Counted from the first letter of the stretch, positions 17,975 to 27,930 are shown. The stretch is DNA of 64,000 bases from Paenarthrobacter sp. Z7-10 (GCF_026932795.1 NZ_JADPVH010000002.1:62001-126000); one strand, 5' to 3'. Notes: a model not told the origin generated them from the sequence alone. Translations and numbers: made by a program.

Positions 17975-18652
17975 ATGGACATCGAGGTACTTCGCCGGGC
18001 ACCACTGTTTGCCACGCTCGACGACGAAGCGTTCCGGCTGCTGACGGACGAGCTGACCGAGGTGGACCTGTCCCGCGGCGCCTCGGTCTTCCGTGAAGGA
18101 GACCAAGGCGACCAGCTCTATTTCATCGTCTCCGGCAAGGTCAAGCTGGGCCGTACTTCCACCGATGGCCGCGAATCCCTGCTGGCTATTCTCGGCCCGG
18201 GCGAGCTCTTCGGCGAAATGGCCTTGTTCGACCCGAGCCCCCGCACCGCCACGGCTACCGCCGTCTCAGAAACCCGGCTGGCCGGTTTGAAGAACGAGAG
18301 CCTGAACGCCCTGCTGCGCAACCGGCCCGAAGTCTCCGCCCAACTGCTGCAGGCCCTCGCCCGCCGCCTGCGCCGGACCAACGACAATCTCTCCGACTTA
18401 GTCTTCTCCGATGTTCCCGGTCGGGTTGCCAAGGCGCTGTTGGACTTGGCCGACCGCTTTGGCCGTCCCGCCACGGACGGCATCCTGGTGGCACACGAAC
18501 TGACGCAGGAAGAGCTGGCCCAGTTGGTCGGCGCATCCCGCGAAACCGTCAACAAGGCCCTGGCCGAGTTCGTTCAGCGCGGCTGGCTGCGGCTGGAGGC
18601 GCGCGCCGTCGTCATCCTCGACGTCAACCGGCTCCGCCAGCGCAGCCGCTAA
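17975..18652 (+). CDS. crp: Crp/Fnr-family cAMP-responsive regulator
   Basis: 225 residues. N-terminal cyclic-nucleotide-binding domain with the phosphate-binding-cassette pattern GELFGEMALFDPSPRTATAT; long dimerisation helix; C-terminal winged HTH ELTQEELAQLVGASRETVNK followed by ALAEFVQRGW. Orthologous in sequence and neighbourhood to mycobacterial Crp (Rv3676) and corynebacterial GlxR, global regulators of carbon metabolism that bind TGTGA-N6-TCACA. The ATG at 17975 has AGGAGA 5 nt upstream; an in-frame ATG at 17945 lacks a site. Likely targets within this window are the palindromes at 8994, 53272 and 56516. Confidence 0.95.
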   Translation: MDIEVLRRAPLFATLDDEAFRLLTDELTEVDLSRGASVFREGDQGDQLYFIVSGKVKLGRTSTDGRESLLAILGPGELFGEMALFDPSPRTATATAVSETRLAGLKNESLNALLRNRPEVSAQLLQALARRLRRTNDNLSDLVFSDVPGRVAKALLDLADRFGRPATDGILVAHELTQEELAQLVGASRETVNKALAEFVQRGWLRLEARAVVILDVNRLRQRSR

Positions 18653-18708
18653 GGCCGGACGAACAGCTCAAAAGCAGACGCCGGCCACTGACAGTTGGCA
18701 GCCGCTGA

Positions 18709-19680
18709 CTACCGCTCGCGGCAGGGCGCACCTTCGGATTGCGGCGCCACATCAACCTCGAGCAGGAACTGCGGACCGGTCCGCAGTTTGTCAGCGCCGG
18801 CGTCGTCCGAGCTGACGTCGGCGCCGGCCTGGACCAGCCGAGGCTGATAGGCCTTCATCTGCCGTGCGTGGTTCAGGTAGGCGATGCAGCCGCGCGCGGC
18901 CGCGATTTTTTCCAAGATGATTTCGCAACCGGGAACGGTCAGCTCGGGCAGAGTCAGTCCCGCTGTGTTTGGTTGACCGATCTCGTCGCCGAGGGCACGT
19001 TCTCCGCGGCCCGCGACCAGCTCAGCGGCATTGGCCCAGCGCGCCCACACGCCCTTGCTGGAAAGCATCGACGGTTTCTGGTTGACTGGTGCGGCAGCGG
19101 CAAAATACCGGGTGTTGAAGCGGCGATGGGCGAAATCCGGGCTGATCCAATTCACCAGCGGCTTGAGCAGATCGGTGCGCAGTCCCAGCCCCGTTTTCGC
19201 CAGCAGTTCGGCAAAGGTCTTCTCCTGGCTGGCTATCGCCTCGCGCGCGCTCATCCATTCCGGTCCCTGCGAACCTTCCACCAAGGACGAAGCATCAGGT
19301 CCGGCCAGCAGGATGCCGGTTTCCTCGAAGGTCTCCCGGATCGCGGCCACCACGTGCCGGCGGGCCAGTCCCACGTCGTCCATACCCATGCTCTTGGCCC
19401 ACATCGACGGCGACGGGCCCACCCAATCGACGCCGTCGTCGTCGGCCGGTTCGATGCTGCCACCGGGGAAGGCGACGACACCCAAAGGCGAGCCGCCGGG
19501 CCGAAAACCCAGATACGTTTCCAGGCCCCTGGGGCCGTCTTTGAGCAACACGAGGGAGGAGGCGAAGCGCGGTTTGCTCGGAGTGCGGGCGCCAAAATCC
19601 ACCCAGCTTTGCGCCGCGGCGACTTGGTCAGGCAGCAGGGGGAAGAGCCGCTGGGCAGCGGGCCTACTGGAACTCTGCAA
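18709..19680 (-). CDS. Nudix hydrolase, NUDT19-like
   Basis: 323 residues. The Nudix box is split by an insertion: VVAFPGGSIEPADDD, about 35 residues, then AAIRETFEETGILLAG. This long-insert arrangement is typical of the NUDT19/RP2 type, some of which cleave CoA derivatives. No signal peptide. It overlaps the start of the ridA-like gene by 17 nt on the same strand, so it follows it in an operon. In M. tuberculosis the equivalent place holds Rv3677c (a metallo-beta-lactamase-fold protein) beside Rv3678c; here a Nudix protein occupies it. Substrate unknown. Confidence 0.82.
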   Translation of the reverse strand: MQSSSRPAAQRLFPLLPDQVAAAQSWVDFGARTPSKPRFASSLVLLKDGPRGLETYLGFRPGGSPLGVVAFPGGSIEPADDDGVDWVGPSPSMWAKSMGMDDVGLARRHVVAAIRETFEETGILLAGPDASSLVEGSQGPEWMSAREAIASQEKTFAELLAKTGLGLRTDLLKPLVNWISPDFAHRRFNTRYFAAAAPVNQKPSMLSSKGVWARWANAAELVAGRGERALGDEIGQPNTAGLTLPELTVPGCEIILEKIAAARGCIAYLNHARQMKAYQPRLVQAGADVSSDDAGADKLRTGPQFLLEVDVAPQSEGAPCRER

Positions 19681-20161
19681 TCAACTCAACCTCGACCGGA
19701 GAATCCAATGGCAGGACGGCGACGCCCACGGCGGATCGGGCATGGACCCCGGCGTCTCCGAGGACCTGTCCGAGCAGCTCGGAGGCGCCGTTGATGACGC
19801 CCGGCTGGCCCGTAAAGGTCGGCGCGGAGGCCACGAAACCCACCACTTTGACGATTCGGGTAATGCGGTCCAGATCGCCGATAACGCTCTTGACGGCGGC
19901 AAGGGCATTGACGGCGCAGATGGCAGCCAGGGACTTGGCGTGCTCGGCCGAAACTTCGGCCCCGACCTTGCCCGAAGCTGGCAGTTTGCCATCAATAAAG
20001 GGCAGCTGTCCGGAGGTGTAGACGTGGTTTCCGGAGATCACCGCCGGCACGTAGGCAGCCACGGGGGCGGCCACCGCGGGCAGCGCAAGCCCCAGTTCCT
20101 TTAGGCGGGTTTCGACGGCGGAGGTAACGGCCGTCGTCGTTGGAATGTCGCGCTCAGACAC
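19664..20161 (-). CDS. RidA family protein (YjgF/YER057c/UK114)
   Basis: 165 residues; reactive-intermediate deaminase superfamily, trimeric proteins that hydrolyse 2-aminoacrylate-type enamines from PLP enzymes. Visible family segments: PVAAYVPAVISGNHVYTSGQ, then LPFIDGKLPASGKVG, NALAAVKSVIGDLDRITRIV and the C-terminal SPVEVELIAEF. The usual catalytic Arg of archetypal RidA (in the C-terminal ARxAV segment) is present as HARSAVGVAVLPLDSPVEVE, so activity is plausible. It belongs to the longer RidA subgroup with an N-terminal extension. It overlaps the Nudix gene and follows the DUF4177 gene by 2 nt, forming a three-gene operon. Confidence 0.88.
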   Translation of the reverse strand: MSERDIPTTTAVTSAVETRLKELGLALPAVAAPVAAYVPAVISGNHVYTSGQLPFIDGKLPASGKVGAEVSAEHAKSLAAICAVNALAAVKSVIGDLDRITRIVKVVGFVASAPTFTGQPGVINGASELLGQVLGDAGVHARSAVGVAVLPLDSPVEVELIAEFQ

Positions 20162-20163
20162 GG

Positions 20164-20319
20164 TTACTGCTTCTCCCTTTTAAGGTAGGCCACAAGACCG
20201 TTCCCGTCGGGCCCGGGAACCACCTGCACGAGCTCCCAGCCATCCTCACCCCACTGGTCCAGAATCTGCTTGGTGGCGTGGATGATGAGCGGAATAGTGG
20301 CGTACTCCCATTTGGTCAT
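20164..20319 (-). CDS. small DUF4177-type protein
   Basis: 51 residues, beginning MTKWEYATIPLI and containing QWGEDGWELVQVV and LVAYLKREKQ. The W-E-Y-x-x-x-P-L and GxxGWELV pattern is the DUF4177 signature; a protein of this kind sits in the same place in mycobacteria (Rv3678A). Function unknown. The start at 20319 has no ribosome site, but TACGCT lies 7 nt upstream, so a leaderless mRNA is likely. It leads the RidA and Nudix genes. Confidence 0.8.
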   Translation of the reverse strand: MTKWEYATIPLIIHATKQILDQWGEDGWELVQVVPGPDGNGLVAYLKREKQ

Positions 20320-20326
20320 GAGCTAA

Positions 20327-20332
20327 AGCGTA
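20327..20332 (-). promoter_or_regulatory. -10-like hexamer for the DUF4177-ridA-Nudix operon
   Basis: TACGCT on the minus strand, 7 nt before the ATG at 20319; divergent and almost back to back with the ponA hexamer. Confidence 0.45.
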
Positions 20333-20343
20333 GTCCTTACCGG

Positions 20344-20349
20344 TAAACT
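20344..20349 (+). promoter_or_regulatory. -10-like hexamer of a leaderless promoter
   Basis: TAAACT exactly 6 nt before the ponA ATG at 20356. Confidence 0.5.
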
Positions 20350-20355
20350 GGGAAA

Positions 20356-22677
20356 ATGGCAGCTCGGAAAAACCCTATATTCAACACGGCGACCACTTTG
20401 GGGAAGATCCTCGGATTCCTTGCGGTGAGCGCCGTGTGTGGTGTCCTGGTGGCCGGGCTCATGGTCCCGGCCGTTGCAGTGACCGGTACTACCGCGAGCA
20501 ACTCCATCAGTTTCTTCGACCAGCTGCCCAGCGAACTGAAGATTGACGCGCCGTCGCAGTCCACCAAGGTGCTGGCCAACGATGGCTCCGTCATCGCCAC
20601 GTTCTACGACCAGAACCGTGTGCAGGTGGGCCTGGATCAGATGTCCCCGTTCATCAAGCAGGGCATCGTTGCCATCGAGGACTCACGCTTCTACGAGCAC
20701 GGCGGCATCGACAGTACGGGTATTTTGCGCGCGCTTGCCGCGACGGCGCAGGGTGACCGGCAGGGCGCTTCCACGCTGACGCAGCAGTACGTCAACAATG
20801 TGATTATCCAGACACAGGTGGCCAACGGGCACACCGATCAGGTGAAGCTGGGTTCGGAAAAAACCATCGGGGACAAGGTGCGGGAGATGAAACTCGCCAT
20901 CGCCCTGGAGAAGAAGTACTCCAAGGACGAGATCCTCAAGGGCTATCTGAACATCGTCTACTTCAACAACGGCGCCTACGGCATCGAGTCCGCGTCCAAC
21001 CTGTACTTTGGCGTACACGCGAAGGACCTCACCCTGCCGCAGGCCGCGCTGCTGGCCGGCGTGGTGAACAGCCCGTCCTACTACGACCCGATCAAGAACC
21101 CAAAGAACGCGCTGACCCGCCGCAACGCCGTGCTGGACCGGATGCTCCAGCAGCACAAAATTTCGCAGAAGCAACATGACGACGCAATCAAGACCAAGCT
21201 CGCGTTGAACGTGCAGCAGACCAAGCCGGGCTGTATTTCGGCCAACAGCGCGCCGTACTTCTGCGACTACGTGCGGCACCTGATCGTCAACAACTCTGCC
21301 TACGGCGCAACCGCCGAGGACCGCCAGAAGCTGCTGGACCGCGGCGGGCTGACCATTAAGACGACGCTGGATCCCCGGCTGCAGGCCGCGGCACAGAAGC
21401 AGGTCAATGACACCCAGCCTGCCGCCGACCCGAGCCAGAAGGGCACCGCGCTGGACACCATTGAGCCGGGAACCGGGAAAGTCCTGGCCATGGCGCAGAA
21501 CACGGTCTAGTCGAATACAACTGCGCCAGGCCACACAGTGATCAACTTCAGCGTGGATCAGGTCAACGGCGGTGGCACCGGTTTCCAGCCCGGCTCCACT
21601 GTCAAGACCGTAACCTTCGCTGAATGGCTCAACGAGGGCCACTCCATGAATGAGACGGTTGACGCCAGCCAGCGGATCTATCCCGCAGACTTCCCCTGGA
21701 AAGCAAGTTGCAAGCCGGACCAGCACTTTTTTGGCGCGTATGACAACACAGGAACGGACGGGCCGCCACTTCCCAACGACGAGTCGGGGTGGTACCGAAA
21801 AATGACAGTCCGGGAGGGCATCGTTCACTCCATCAACACCGCCACGTTTGCGTCCGCAGCCGAGCTGGACCTGTGCGGCATCAACGCCATGGGCAAGGCG
21901 ATGGGTCTGCACAGCGCCACCGACGGTTCTGCCTTGGACTGGACCGTACCCGGCATCTCCAGTTTGATCGGCGGCGGCAAGAATGTGGCTCCGCTGACCA
22001 TGGCCAACGCCTTCGCAACCTTCGCCAGTGGCGGGATCCACTGCAATCCGACAGCGATCACCGCCGTCACCGACAGCCAGGGCAAGAAGTACCCGGTCCC
22101 AGGGCCGGACTGCAAGCAGGCCATCAATCCGGATGTGGCCAAAGGCGTGAATTATGCACTGCAGCAGGTCATCACCAAGGGTTCCGCCTACGGGCTCGAC
22201 ATTGGCACTCCGGCTGGCGCCAAGACCGGCACCACCGATGCTTCCAAGCAGACATGGATGATTGGCTACACTCCGAAGCTCGCAACTGCTTCCTGGTGGG
22301 GCTGGTGGAAGGACGGCGCACGTCAAGACGCCCTGGATTACACGTACAAGGGAAAAACATATGACCAGGTGGATGGTGCCTACATTGCCGGTCCGCAGTG
22401 GCAGAACTACATGAAGCAGGCCATTACGTTCTACCCAAGCGGGGACTTTCCAGCACCGCCAGAAAGCACCATCGCTTATCCGTCCTCGCACCAGGACGAC
22501 GCGCCCAAGCCGCCGGACAACGGAGCGCCAGTGAGTTCACCGCCAGCCGACACGACGCCGTCGAACGCGCCGCCATCGGACGCTCAGCCCTCGAAGGCTC
22601 CGCCCAGCTCACCGCCGGCGAGCGCACCGCCAGCCGACAAGGGCAAGGGTAACGACGCCAAGCCCAGCAAGCCGTAG
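20356..22677 (+). pseudogene. ponA: bifunctional class A penicillin-binding protein interrupted by an in-frame amber codon
   Basis: Would be 773 residues: N-terminal membrane helix, GT51 glycosyltransferase (QGIVAIEDSRFYEHGGIDST, ASTLTQQYVNN, EKKYSKDEILKGYLN), then the transpeptidase with SxxK at Ser414 (FQPGSTVKTV) and KTGTT (AGAKTGTTDAS), and a Pro/Ser/Ala-rich tail. In the linker, TAG at 21508-21510 stops the frame directly after LAMAQNTV. Downstream codons continue in the same frame with typical sequence (APGHTVINFSVDQVNGGGTG), so a single base change (for example TAC or TAT to TAG) explains it. The remaining upstream product would be a membrane glycosyltransferase without transpeptidase; the downstream half lacks an anchor. 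Equivalent to the M. tuberculosis ponA2 region. Confidence 0.88.
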
Positions 22678-22683
22678 CCCGCG

Positions 22684-23664
22684 ATGTCCGACACTTCGCC
22701 AGCAGCCTCACCATCGAGCCCGACGACGACGGGTTGGCTCACCGGGCTGGCTGTCACGGCAGCCGCCGGGGCCGTCGTCGCCGGGGCCGGTGCTGCCTAC
22801 GGTGCCCTGATTGAACGCAACCGGTTTGAAGTACGCCACGAGACGGTCGCATGCCTGCCGGCCGGATCCTCGCCCGTTCGCGTCCTGCACCTGGCCGACA
22901 TTCACATGAGCCTGGGACAGAAAAGGAAGACCGACTGGCTCCGCAGTCTGGCCAGCCTTCGGCCCGATCTGGTGGTTAATACCGGCGATAACCTCAGTCA
23001 CGTCAAGGCCATCCGGCCGCTGCTGGATGCCCTCGGTCCGCTGATGGAATTTCCTGGAGTCTTCGTTCCCGGCTCCAATGACTACTTCGCTCCGGTGCCG
23101 AAAAATCCTGCGGTATACCTGCTCGGGCCAACAAAGCTCAAGGATGGGCAGACAGCCCGTCAGCCAAAGAAGCTGGATACGGAAAAGATGCATGCCGGAT
23201 TTGGCGCCGCGGGATGGGTCAACCTGACCAATCGGAACCAGTCCGTGGTCATGCACCGCATCCGCTTCGACTTCACCGGCGTCGATGATCCGCATATGGA
23301 ACGGGATCGATTTGCCGGCTGGCCCGCTGGGTCCAAGTACCAGACCCGGGCTCCGCACGTTCGGATCGCGGTCACTCATGCACCCTATCAGCGGGTGTTG
23401 GACCGCTTCACAGCCGCGGGTGCCGACCTGATTCTCGCCGGGCACACCCACGGCGGCCAGGTGTGCGTTCCCGGCTACGGTGCACTGATCAGTAACTGCG
23501 ACCTGCCAACGTGGCGCGCCAGGGGCCTGACCGACTGGGAATACGACGGCCACAGCACGCCGCTCAACGTTTCCGCGGGAATCGGCACCTCACGCTTCGC
23601 GCCGGTCCGGTTCGCCTGCCCACCGGAAGCAGTCCTGCTCACCCTGACCGCCCGGGGCGCCTAA
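22684..23664 (+). CDS. membrane-anchored calcineurin-like metallophosphoesterase
   Basis: 326 residues. A hydrophobic N-terminal helix (GLAVTAAAGAVVAGAGAAYG) precedes the catalytic domain. Metal-ligand motifs in order: LHLADIH, VNTGDN, PGSNDYF (Ser replaces the usual Asn/Gly of GNHE/D; the metal-binding Asn is kept), AVTHAP and LAGHTHGGQV. Resembles the YkuE family and M. tuberculosis Rv3683, which likewise follows ponA2. It starts 6 nt after the ponA stop and is likely co-transcribed, so the amber codon upstream may reduce its expression by polarity. Substrate unknown; a cell-envelope lipid or nucleotide phosphoester is possible. Confidence 0.88.
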   Translation: MSDTSPAASPSSPTTTGWLTGLAVTAAAGAVVAGAGAAYGALIERNRFEVRHETVACLPAGSSPVRVLHLADIHMSLGQKRKTDWLRSLASLRPDLVVNTGDNLSHVKAIRPLLDALGPLMEFPGVFVPGSNDYFAPVPKNPAVYLLGPTKLKDGQTARQPKKLDTEKMHAGFGAAGWVNLTNRNQSVVMHRIRFDFTGVDDPHMERDRFAGWPAGSKYQTRAPHVRIAVTHAPYQRVLDRFTAAGADLILAGHTHGGQVCVPGYGALISNCDLPTWRARGLTDWEYDGHSTPLNVSAGIGTSRFAPVRFACPPEAVLLTLTARGA

Positions 23665-23766
23665 CCTTGCCGCTGGCCAAGCCGGCTGGCTGCGGGAGGT
23701 TGGCAGGAATAAGCCGTCGGCTTTCGCCGCGGACGGTGAGACGGATCACCAAACGGGCATAGGCTG

Positions 23767-23799
23767 GTTACTTAGGGTAATTACCGGTGGTCAAGTAAC
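23767..23799. promoter_or_regulatory. nested palindrome upstream of the ABC exporter
   Basis: Outer arms GTTACTT (23767-23773) and AAGTAAC (23793-23799) enclose a perfect 10-bp palindrome GGTAATTACC (23776-23785). It lies 70-100 nt before the exporter start in an otherwise unstructured gap, so it is a plausible operator; no regulator gene is adjacent. Confidence 0.5.
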
Positions 23800-23870
23800 T
23801 CATCCCTGACACGCGCCAAAGCAACCCCGTCGCGTGACCCGACAACTGACATGGTCCCAGAGAAGTTGGC

Positions 23871-25769
23871 ATGGCGAAGCAGACAACCTTATTCCAATCC
23901 CTCAGCCGGCTTTATCCGCACCTTCGCCCCATTCTTCCGCGCCTGCTCATGGGGCTGCTCTCCGCGCTGGCGGCCAGCGTCGTGGCACTGATCATTCCGC
24001 AGGTGTACCGCGTTCTCATCAACTCCGGCCTGCACCAGGGCGGTGAGACCGGCAGCGTGTGGGCGGCAGCCGCCGTCGTGCTGGTCCTCGGCGTGCTGGA
24101 GGCAACCTTCGTGGCGCTGCGCCGCCAATTCGTCATTACGCCCGCCACCACGGTGGAAACCGCCATGCGCACCTCCTTCTACCGGCACCTGCAGGGCCTG
24201 GCCGTGGCGTTCCACGACCGCTGGGGCTCCGGTCAACTGCTCAGCCGCTCGATGAGCGACCTGAACTTCATGCGGCGCTGGATGGCTTTCGGCGCCATTA
24301 TGCTGGTGGTCACCTCGCTCACCGTCACGATCGGCGTGGTGCTGATGTTCACGCTGAGCCCGGTGCTTGGGCTGATTTTCCTGGCCGCCGCGGTGCCAAT
24401 TGTGTTGTTTGGGTTCCGCTTCCGCACCAATTATGGCCGGGTCAGCCGCAAGAGCCAGGACCAGGCCGGCGATCTGGCCACCACGGTGGAGGAGTCCGTG
24501 CACGGCATCCGGGTACTGAAGGCCTTCGGCCGCGGCCGGGAAGCCTTGGATGCCTTTGCCGGGCAGGCCGAGGAACTGCGGCAGACGGAGATCCACAAGG
24601 CGAAGTCGCTTGCCCTGTTCTCCCTGATCGTCACCCTGCTGCCGGAACTCGCACTGGGTTCCGGACTGATTGTGGGCATTCTTTTTGTCGCCCATGGCTC
24701 GCTGACCGTTGGGGCGCTGGTGGCCTTCTTCGCCACCGCCGCCGTGGTAGCCGGGCCGGTGGAGGCCATGGGTCCGCTGATGGCCATGACACTGAGCGCT
24801 AAAACGGCCGTGGACCGGCACTACGAAGTCATGGATTCCATCAACACCATCACCGACCCTCCGGATCCGGTGCAGCTGCCGTCCGTGCACGGGGATCTCA
24901 CATTCCGCGACGTGCACTTCGCGTACCAGGACACGGCCCCCGGTTCGCCCGACGTGCTCAATGGCATCGATTTGGAGATCCGTGCCGGGGAGACCATGGC
25001 CTTGGTGGGCGTGACGGGCTGCGGCAAGAGCACGCTGCTGGCACTGGTGCCGCGGCTGTATGAAGTCACCGGTGGGTCCGTGATGATCGACGGCGTTGAT
25101 CTGCGTGCGCTCTCCGTGCAGGAGCTGCGCACGCATGTTGCGGTGGCCTTCGAAGACACCACTCTGTTCTCCAATTCGGTGCGCGAGAACGTGCTCCTGG
25201 GTGCCGCCGAACATCCTGGCCTGTCGGCGGACCAGGTGCTGGATCAGGCTCTGGACGTGGCGCAGGCGCACTTCGCCTACGCACTTCCGGACGGCGTGGA
25301 CACGCTGATCGGCGAGGAGGGTCTGAGCCTTTCCGGCGGCCAACGGCAGCGCATCGCGCTGGCCCGGGCCATCGCCGCCCGGCCGGCGGTGCTGGTCCTT
25401 GACGACCCGCTCTCCGCCCTGGACGTCAACACGGAGGAACTGGTCGAATCGCGCCTGCGTGAGGTACTGCGGACGACGACGACGCTGATCGTCGCGCACA
25501 GGCCCTCAACTGTGGCGATGGCGGACCGGGTCGCGCTGATGGAGAACGGCCGGATCACCGCCGTCGGAACTCATGCCCAGCTGTTGGCCGGCAACGCACA
25601 TTACCGCTACGTCCTGGCCAGCCTCACCGAGGAGCCGAAGGACCTGGACAGTGACATGGAGGCAGGTGACGACATGGCGGAAGCCGACGTCGGTGCCGGT
25701 GGGATCGACGCCATCGAAGACCTGACCGGACTCACTGGGCTGAACGACGCCGAAGAGGTAAAAGCATGA
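23871..25769 (+). CDS. ABC exporter half-transporter, degenerate-site subunit
   Basis: 632 residues: six-helix membrane domain (residues about 20-315) then the ATPase. Walker [10 protein letters not shown], signature LSGGQRQR and H-loop VAHRPST are intact, but the residue after the Walker B Asp is Asp, not Glu ([12 protein letters not shown]), and the Q-loop Gln is replaced ([10 protein letters not shown]). This is how the non-catalytic subunit of heterodimeric exporters looks. Paired with the next gene, overlapping it by 4 nt. Family members export drugs, lipids or peptides; the cargo is not predictable. Acidic C-terminal tail of about 45 residues after the ATPase. AGAAG about 6 nt upstream supports the ATG. 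Confidence 0.9.
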   Translation: MAKQTTLFQSLSRLYPHLRPILPRLLMGLLSALAASVVALIIPQVYRVLINSGLHQGGETGSVWAAAAVVLVLGVLEATFVALRRQFVITPATTVETAMRTSFYRHLQGLAVAFHDRWGSGQLLSRSMSDLNFMRRWMAFGAIMLVVTSLTVTIGVVLMFTLSPVLGLIFLAAAVPIVLFGFRFRTNYGRVSRKSQDQAGDLATTVEESVHGIRVLKAFGRGREALDAFAGQAEELRQTEIHKAKSLALFSLIVTLLPELALGSGLIVGILFVAHGSLTVGALVAFFATAAVVAGPVEAMGPLMAMTLSAKTAVDRHYEVMDSINTITDPPDPVQLPSVHGDLTFRDVHFAYQDTAPGSPDVLNGIDLEIRAGETMALVGVTGCGKSTLLALVPRLYEVTGGSVMIDGVDLRALSVQELRTHVAVAFEDTTLFSNSVRENVLLGAAEHPGLSADQVLDQALDVAQAHFAYALPDGVDTLIGEEGLSLSGGQRQRIALARAIAARPAVLVLDDPLSALDVNTEELVESRLREVLRTTTTLIVAHRPSTVAMADRVALMENGRITAVGTHAQLLAGNAHYRYVLASLTEEPKDLDSDMEAGDDMAEADVGAGGIDAIEDLTGLTGLNDAEEVKA

Positions 25770-27649
25770 GCACCAGCACGCAACACAAGGTCCCACAGGC
25801 TCCGGTCACGGGCACAGCCGGTGAGGACCGGGTTCTTCTCAGCAAGGCCGACAGCAAGGCGGTCCGGCAGCGCTCGGTGCGGCTGCTGGGTTCCCTGATC
25901 CGGCCGTCCCGCCGTCGTTTCGCCTGGACCGTGGTCCTGGTGGTGCTCTCGCAGGCCACCCGGGTTTCCGGCCCGCTGCTGATCGCCTTCGGCATTGACC
26001 ATGCGCTGCCCGCCCTTACCGGCGCGGCAGGGGCAGCGGACCCGTGGCCGCTGATCCTGGCCGGCGCCGGTTACATCCTTGCTGCGGTCGCGACGTCCGT
26101 ACTCACGGCCTCCTACGTTACCTCCACGGCACGGCTCAGCCAGTCGATGCTGCTGGACCTGCGCGTGCGCGTCTTCCGGCACACCCAGCGCCTGAGCCTC
26201 GAATTCCACGAAAAGTACACGTCCGGTCGCATCATTTCCCGCCAGACCTCGGACCTGGAGGCCCTGCGCGAGCTGTTGGACTCCGGCGTTTCGTCCCTTG
26301 CGTCGGGCATGGTGTTCATGGTTTTCACGGCGGTGACCATCTTCACCCTGGACTGGATCACCGGGCTGCTGGTGCTCGCCGCGGGCGTGCCAATGTACCT
26401 GCTCTCGCGCTGGTACCAGAAGCGGTCCCAGCGGGCCTTCCGCGCCTCCCGCGTGGTGTCCGCCAAGCTCATTGTGCACTTCATCGAAACAATGACCGGG
26501 ATCCGCGCGGTAAAAGCCTTCCGGCGGGAGGAGGACAACGCCGCCCGGTACGAGGAGCTGGCCGAGCATTACCGCACCGTCACTGTGCGTTCCATCAACC
26601 TCAACGGAATTTTCCAGCCGGGACTGGTGCTGATCGGCAACGTCACGGTGGCGGTGGTGCTGCTCGCCGGCGGTTTCCGGGTGCTCGACGGCGGCATCGC
26701 GGTGGGCGCGCTGCTGGCACTGCTGCTGTCCGCCAAGCGGTTTTTCCAGCCGGTGGACCAGATGGCCATGTTTTACAATTCCTTCCAGTCCGCTCAGGCG
26801 GCCCTGGAGAAGGTCTCCGGGCTGCTCGAAGAGGAACCCACGGTCCGGCCGCCCAAGAACCCCGTTCCGTTGCCCCATCCGCGCGGCGACATCGATTTCC
26901 ACGAGGTCGAGTTCGGTTACGGCAGCGGCCCGGTGGTGCTGCCCACGATGAACCTGCACATCCCCGCCGGCCAGACCGTCGCCGTCGTCGGCAAAACCGG
27001 CGCCGGCAAGTCCACCCTCGCCAAACTCATTGCCCGCTTCTACGACGTCACGTCCGGCTCCCTCACGCTGGATGGTGTGCCGCTGCGCGATCTCTCCCCC
27101 GCCGACCTGCGGCGCGCCATCGTCATGGTCACCCAGGAGGCCTTCCTGTTCAGCGGAACCGTGGCGGACAACATCGCTCTGGGCAAGCCCGCGGCCACCC
27201 GGCGCGAGGTGGAGGCAGCCTCCCGCGCCGTCGGAGCGCACGATTTCATCGAGTCCCTGCCCAACGGCTACGACACGGACGTGAACAAGCGCGGCGGACG
27301 CGTCTCCGCCGGCCAGCGCCAACTGATCTCCTTCGCCCGGGCCTTCCTGGCCGCACCCGCCGTCCTGATCCTGGACGAGGCAACTTCCTCGCTGGACATT
27401 CCCTCCGAGCGGATGGTGCAGCAGGGCCTGCACAAGCTGCTAGGTGCCACCGACGACGGCGCCGGAACCGTCACTGCCGGGCGAACCGCGCTGATCATCG
27501 CCCACCGGCTCTCCACCGTGGCCATCGCCGACCGCGTGCTGGTGGTCCACGGCGGTCGGATCGTCGAGGACGGAACGCCCGCCGAACTGATCTCCGGGGG
27601 CGGCCGTTTCGCCGATCTGCACGGCGCCTGGCAGAGTTCGCTGGTCTAA
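25766..27649 (+). CDS. ABC exporter half-transporter, catalytic-site subunit
   Basis: 627 residues, six-helix domain plus ATPase. Walker [11 protein letters not shown]-loop VTQEAFLFS, Walker [12 protein letters not shown] with catalytic Glu and H-loop IAHRLST are canonical, while the signature is degraded to VSAGQ. In the head-to-tail dimer its intact Walker B pairs with the LSGGQ of the partner, giving one active and one degenerate site, as in TM287/288-type exporters. Translation is coupled to the upstream gene (ATGA overlap). A long perfect hairpin follows. Confidence 0.92.
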   Translation: MSTSTQHKVPQAPVTGTAGEDRVLLSKADSKAVRQRSVRLLGSLIRPSRRRFAWTVVLVVLSQATRVSGPLLIAFGIDHALPALTGAAGAADPWPLILAGAGYILAAVATSVLTASYVTSTARLSQSMLLDLRVRVFRHTQRLSLEFHEKYTSGRIISRQTSDLEALRELLDSGVSSLASGMVFMVFTAVTIFTLDWITGLLVLAAGVPMYLLSRWYQKRSQRAFRASRVVSAKLIVHFIETMTGIRAVKAFRREEDNAARYEELAEHYRTVTVRSINLNGIFQPGLVLIGNVTVAVVLLAGGFRVLDGGIAVGALLALLLSAKRFFQPVDQMAMFYNSFQSAQAALEKVSGLLEEEPTVRPPKNPVPLPHPRGDIDFHEVEFGYGSGPVVLPTMNLHIPAGQTVAVVGKTGAGKSTLAKLIARFYDVTSGSLTLDGVPLRDLSPADLRRAIVMVTQEAFLFSGTVADNIALGKPAATRREVEAASRAVGAHDFIESLPNGYDTDVNKRGGRVSAGQRQLISFARAFLAAPAVLILDEATSSLDIPSERMVQQGLHKLLGATDDGAGTVTAGRTALIIAHRLSTVAIADRVLVVHGGRIVEDGTPAELISGGGRFADLHGAWQSSLV

Positions 27650-27662
27650 CCCAACTGACTAA

Positions 27663-27702
27663 CAGATAACGCACTCATTCGCCGGAATGAGTGCGTTATC
27701 TG
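27663..27702. repeat. perfect 18-bp inverted repeat after the exporter operon
   Basis: CAGATAACGCACTCATTC pairs with its exact complement across GCCG. No T-run follows in either direction, so it is a processing or rho-assisted end, or a protein site, rather than a classical terminator. Confidence 0.85.
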
Positions 27703-27808
27703 CCACTCAGTCTGAGCAGCGGGCCGCATTTCGCGATGAGGCACCCCATCGGCTATTCTTGAGAGGTTGCTTTTCCCGGTTATTTACCGCTGGGAACGGT
27801 CAATGGAT

Positions 27809-27888
<80 letters not shown>

Positions 27889-27899
27889 TAGATAGTGGA

Positions 27900-27930
27900 G
27901 ATGGCGTCGAGAAATCGGCGCCATCTTTTG
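27900..27930 (+). terminator. terminator of tRNA-Pro
   Basis: GATGGCG pairs with CGCCATC, followed by TTTTG. Confidence 0.8.

Noticed and set aside
21538-22677. Separate intact transpeptidase gene starting at GTG 21538
   Set aside because: It has no ribosome site, begins in the middle of a conserved domain, and is in the same frame as the upstream half, so it is better read as one gene with an amber codon.
23889-25499. 536-residue minus-strand frame opposite the first ABC subunit
   Set aside because: Shadow of a clear ABC exporter gene with intact ATPase motifs on the plus strand.
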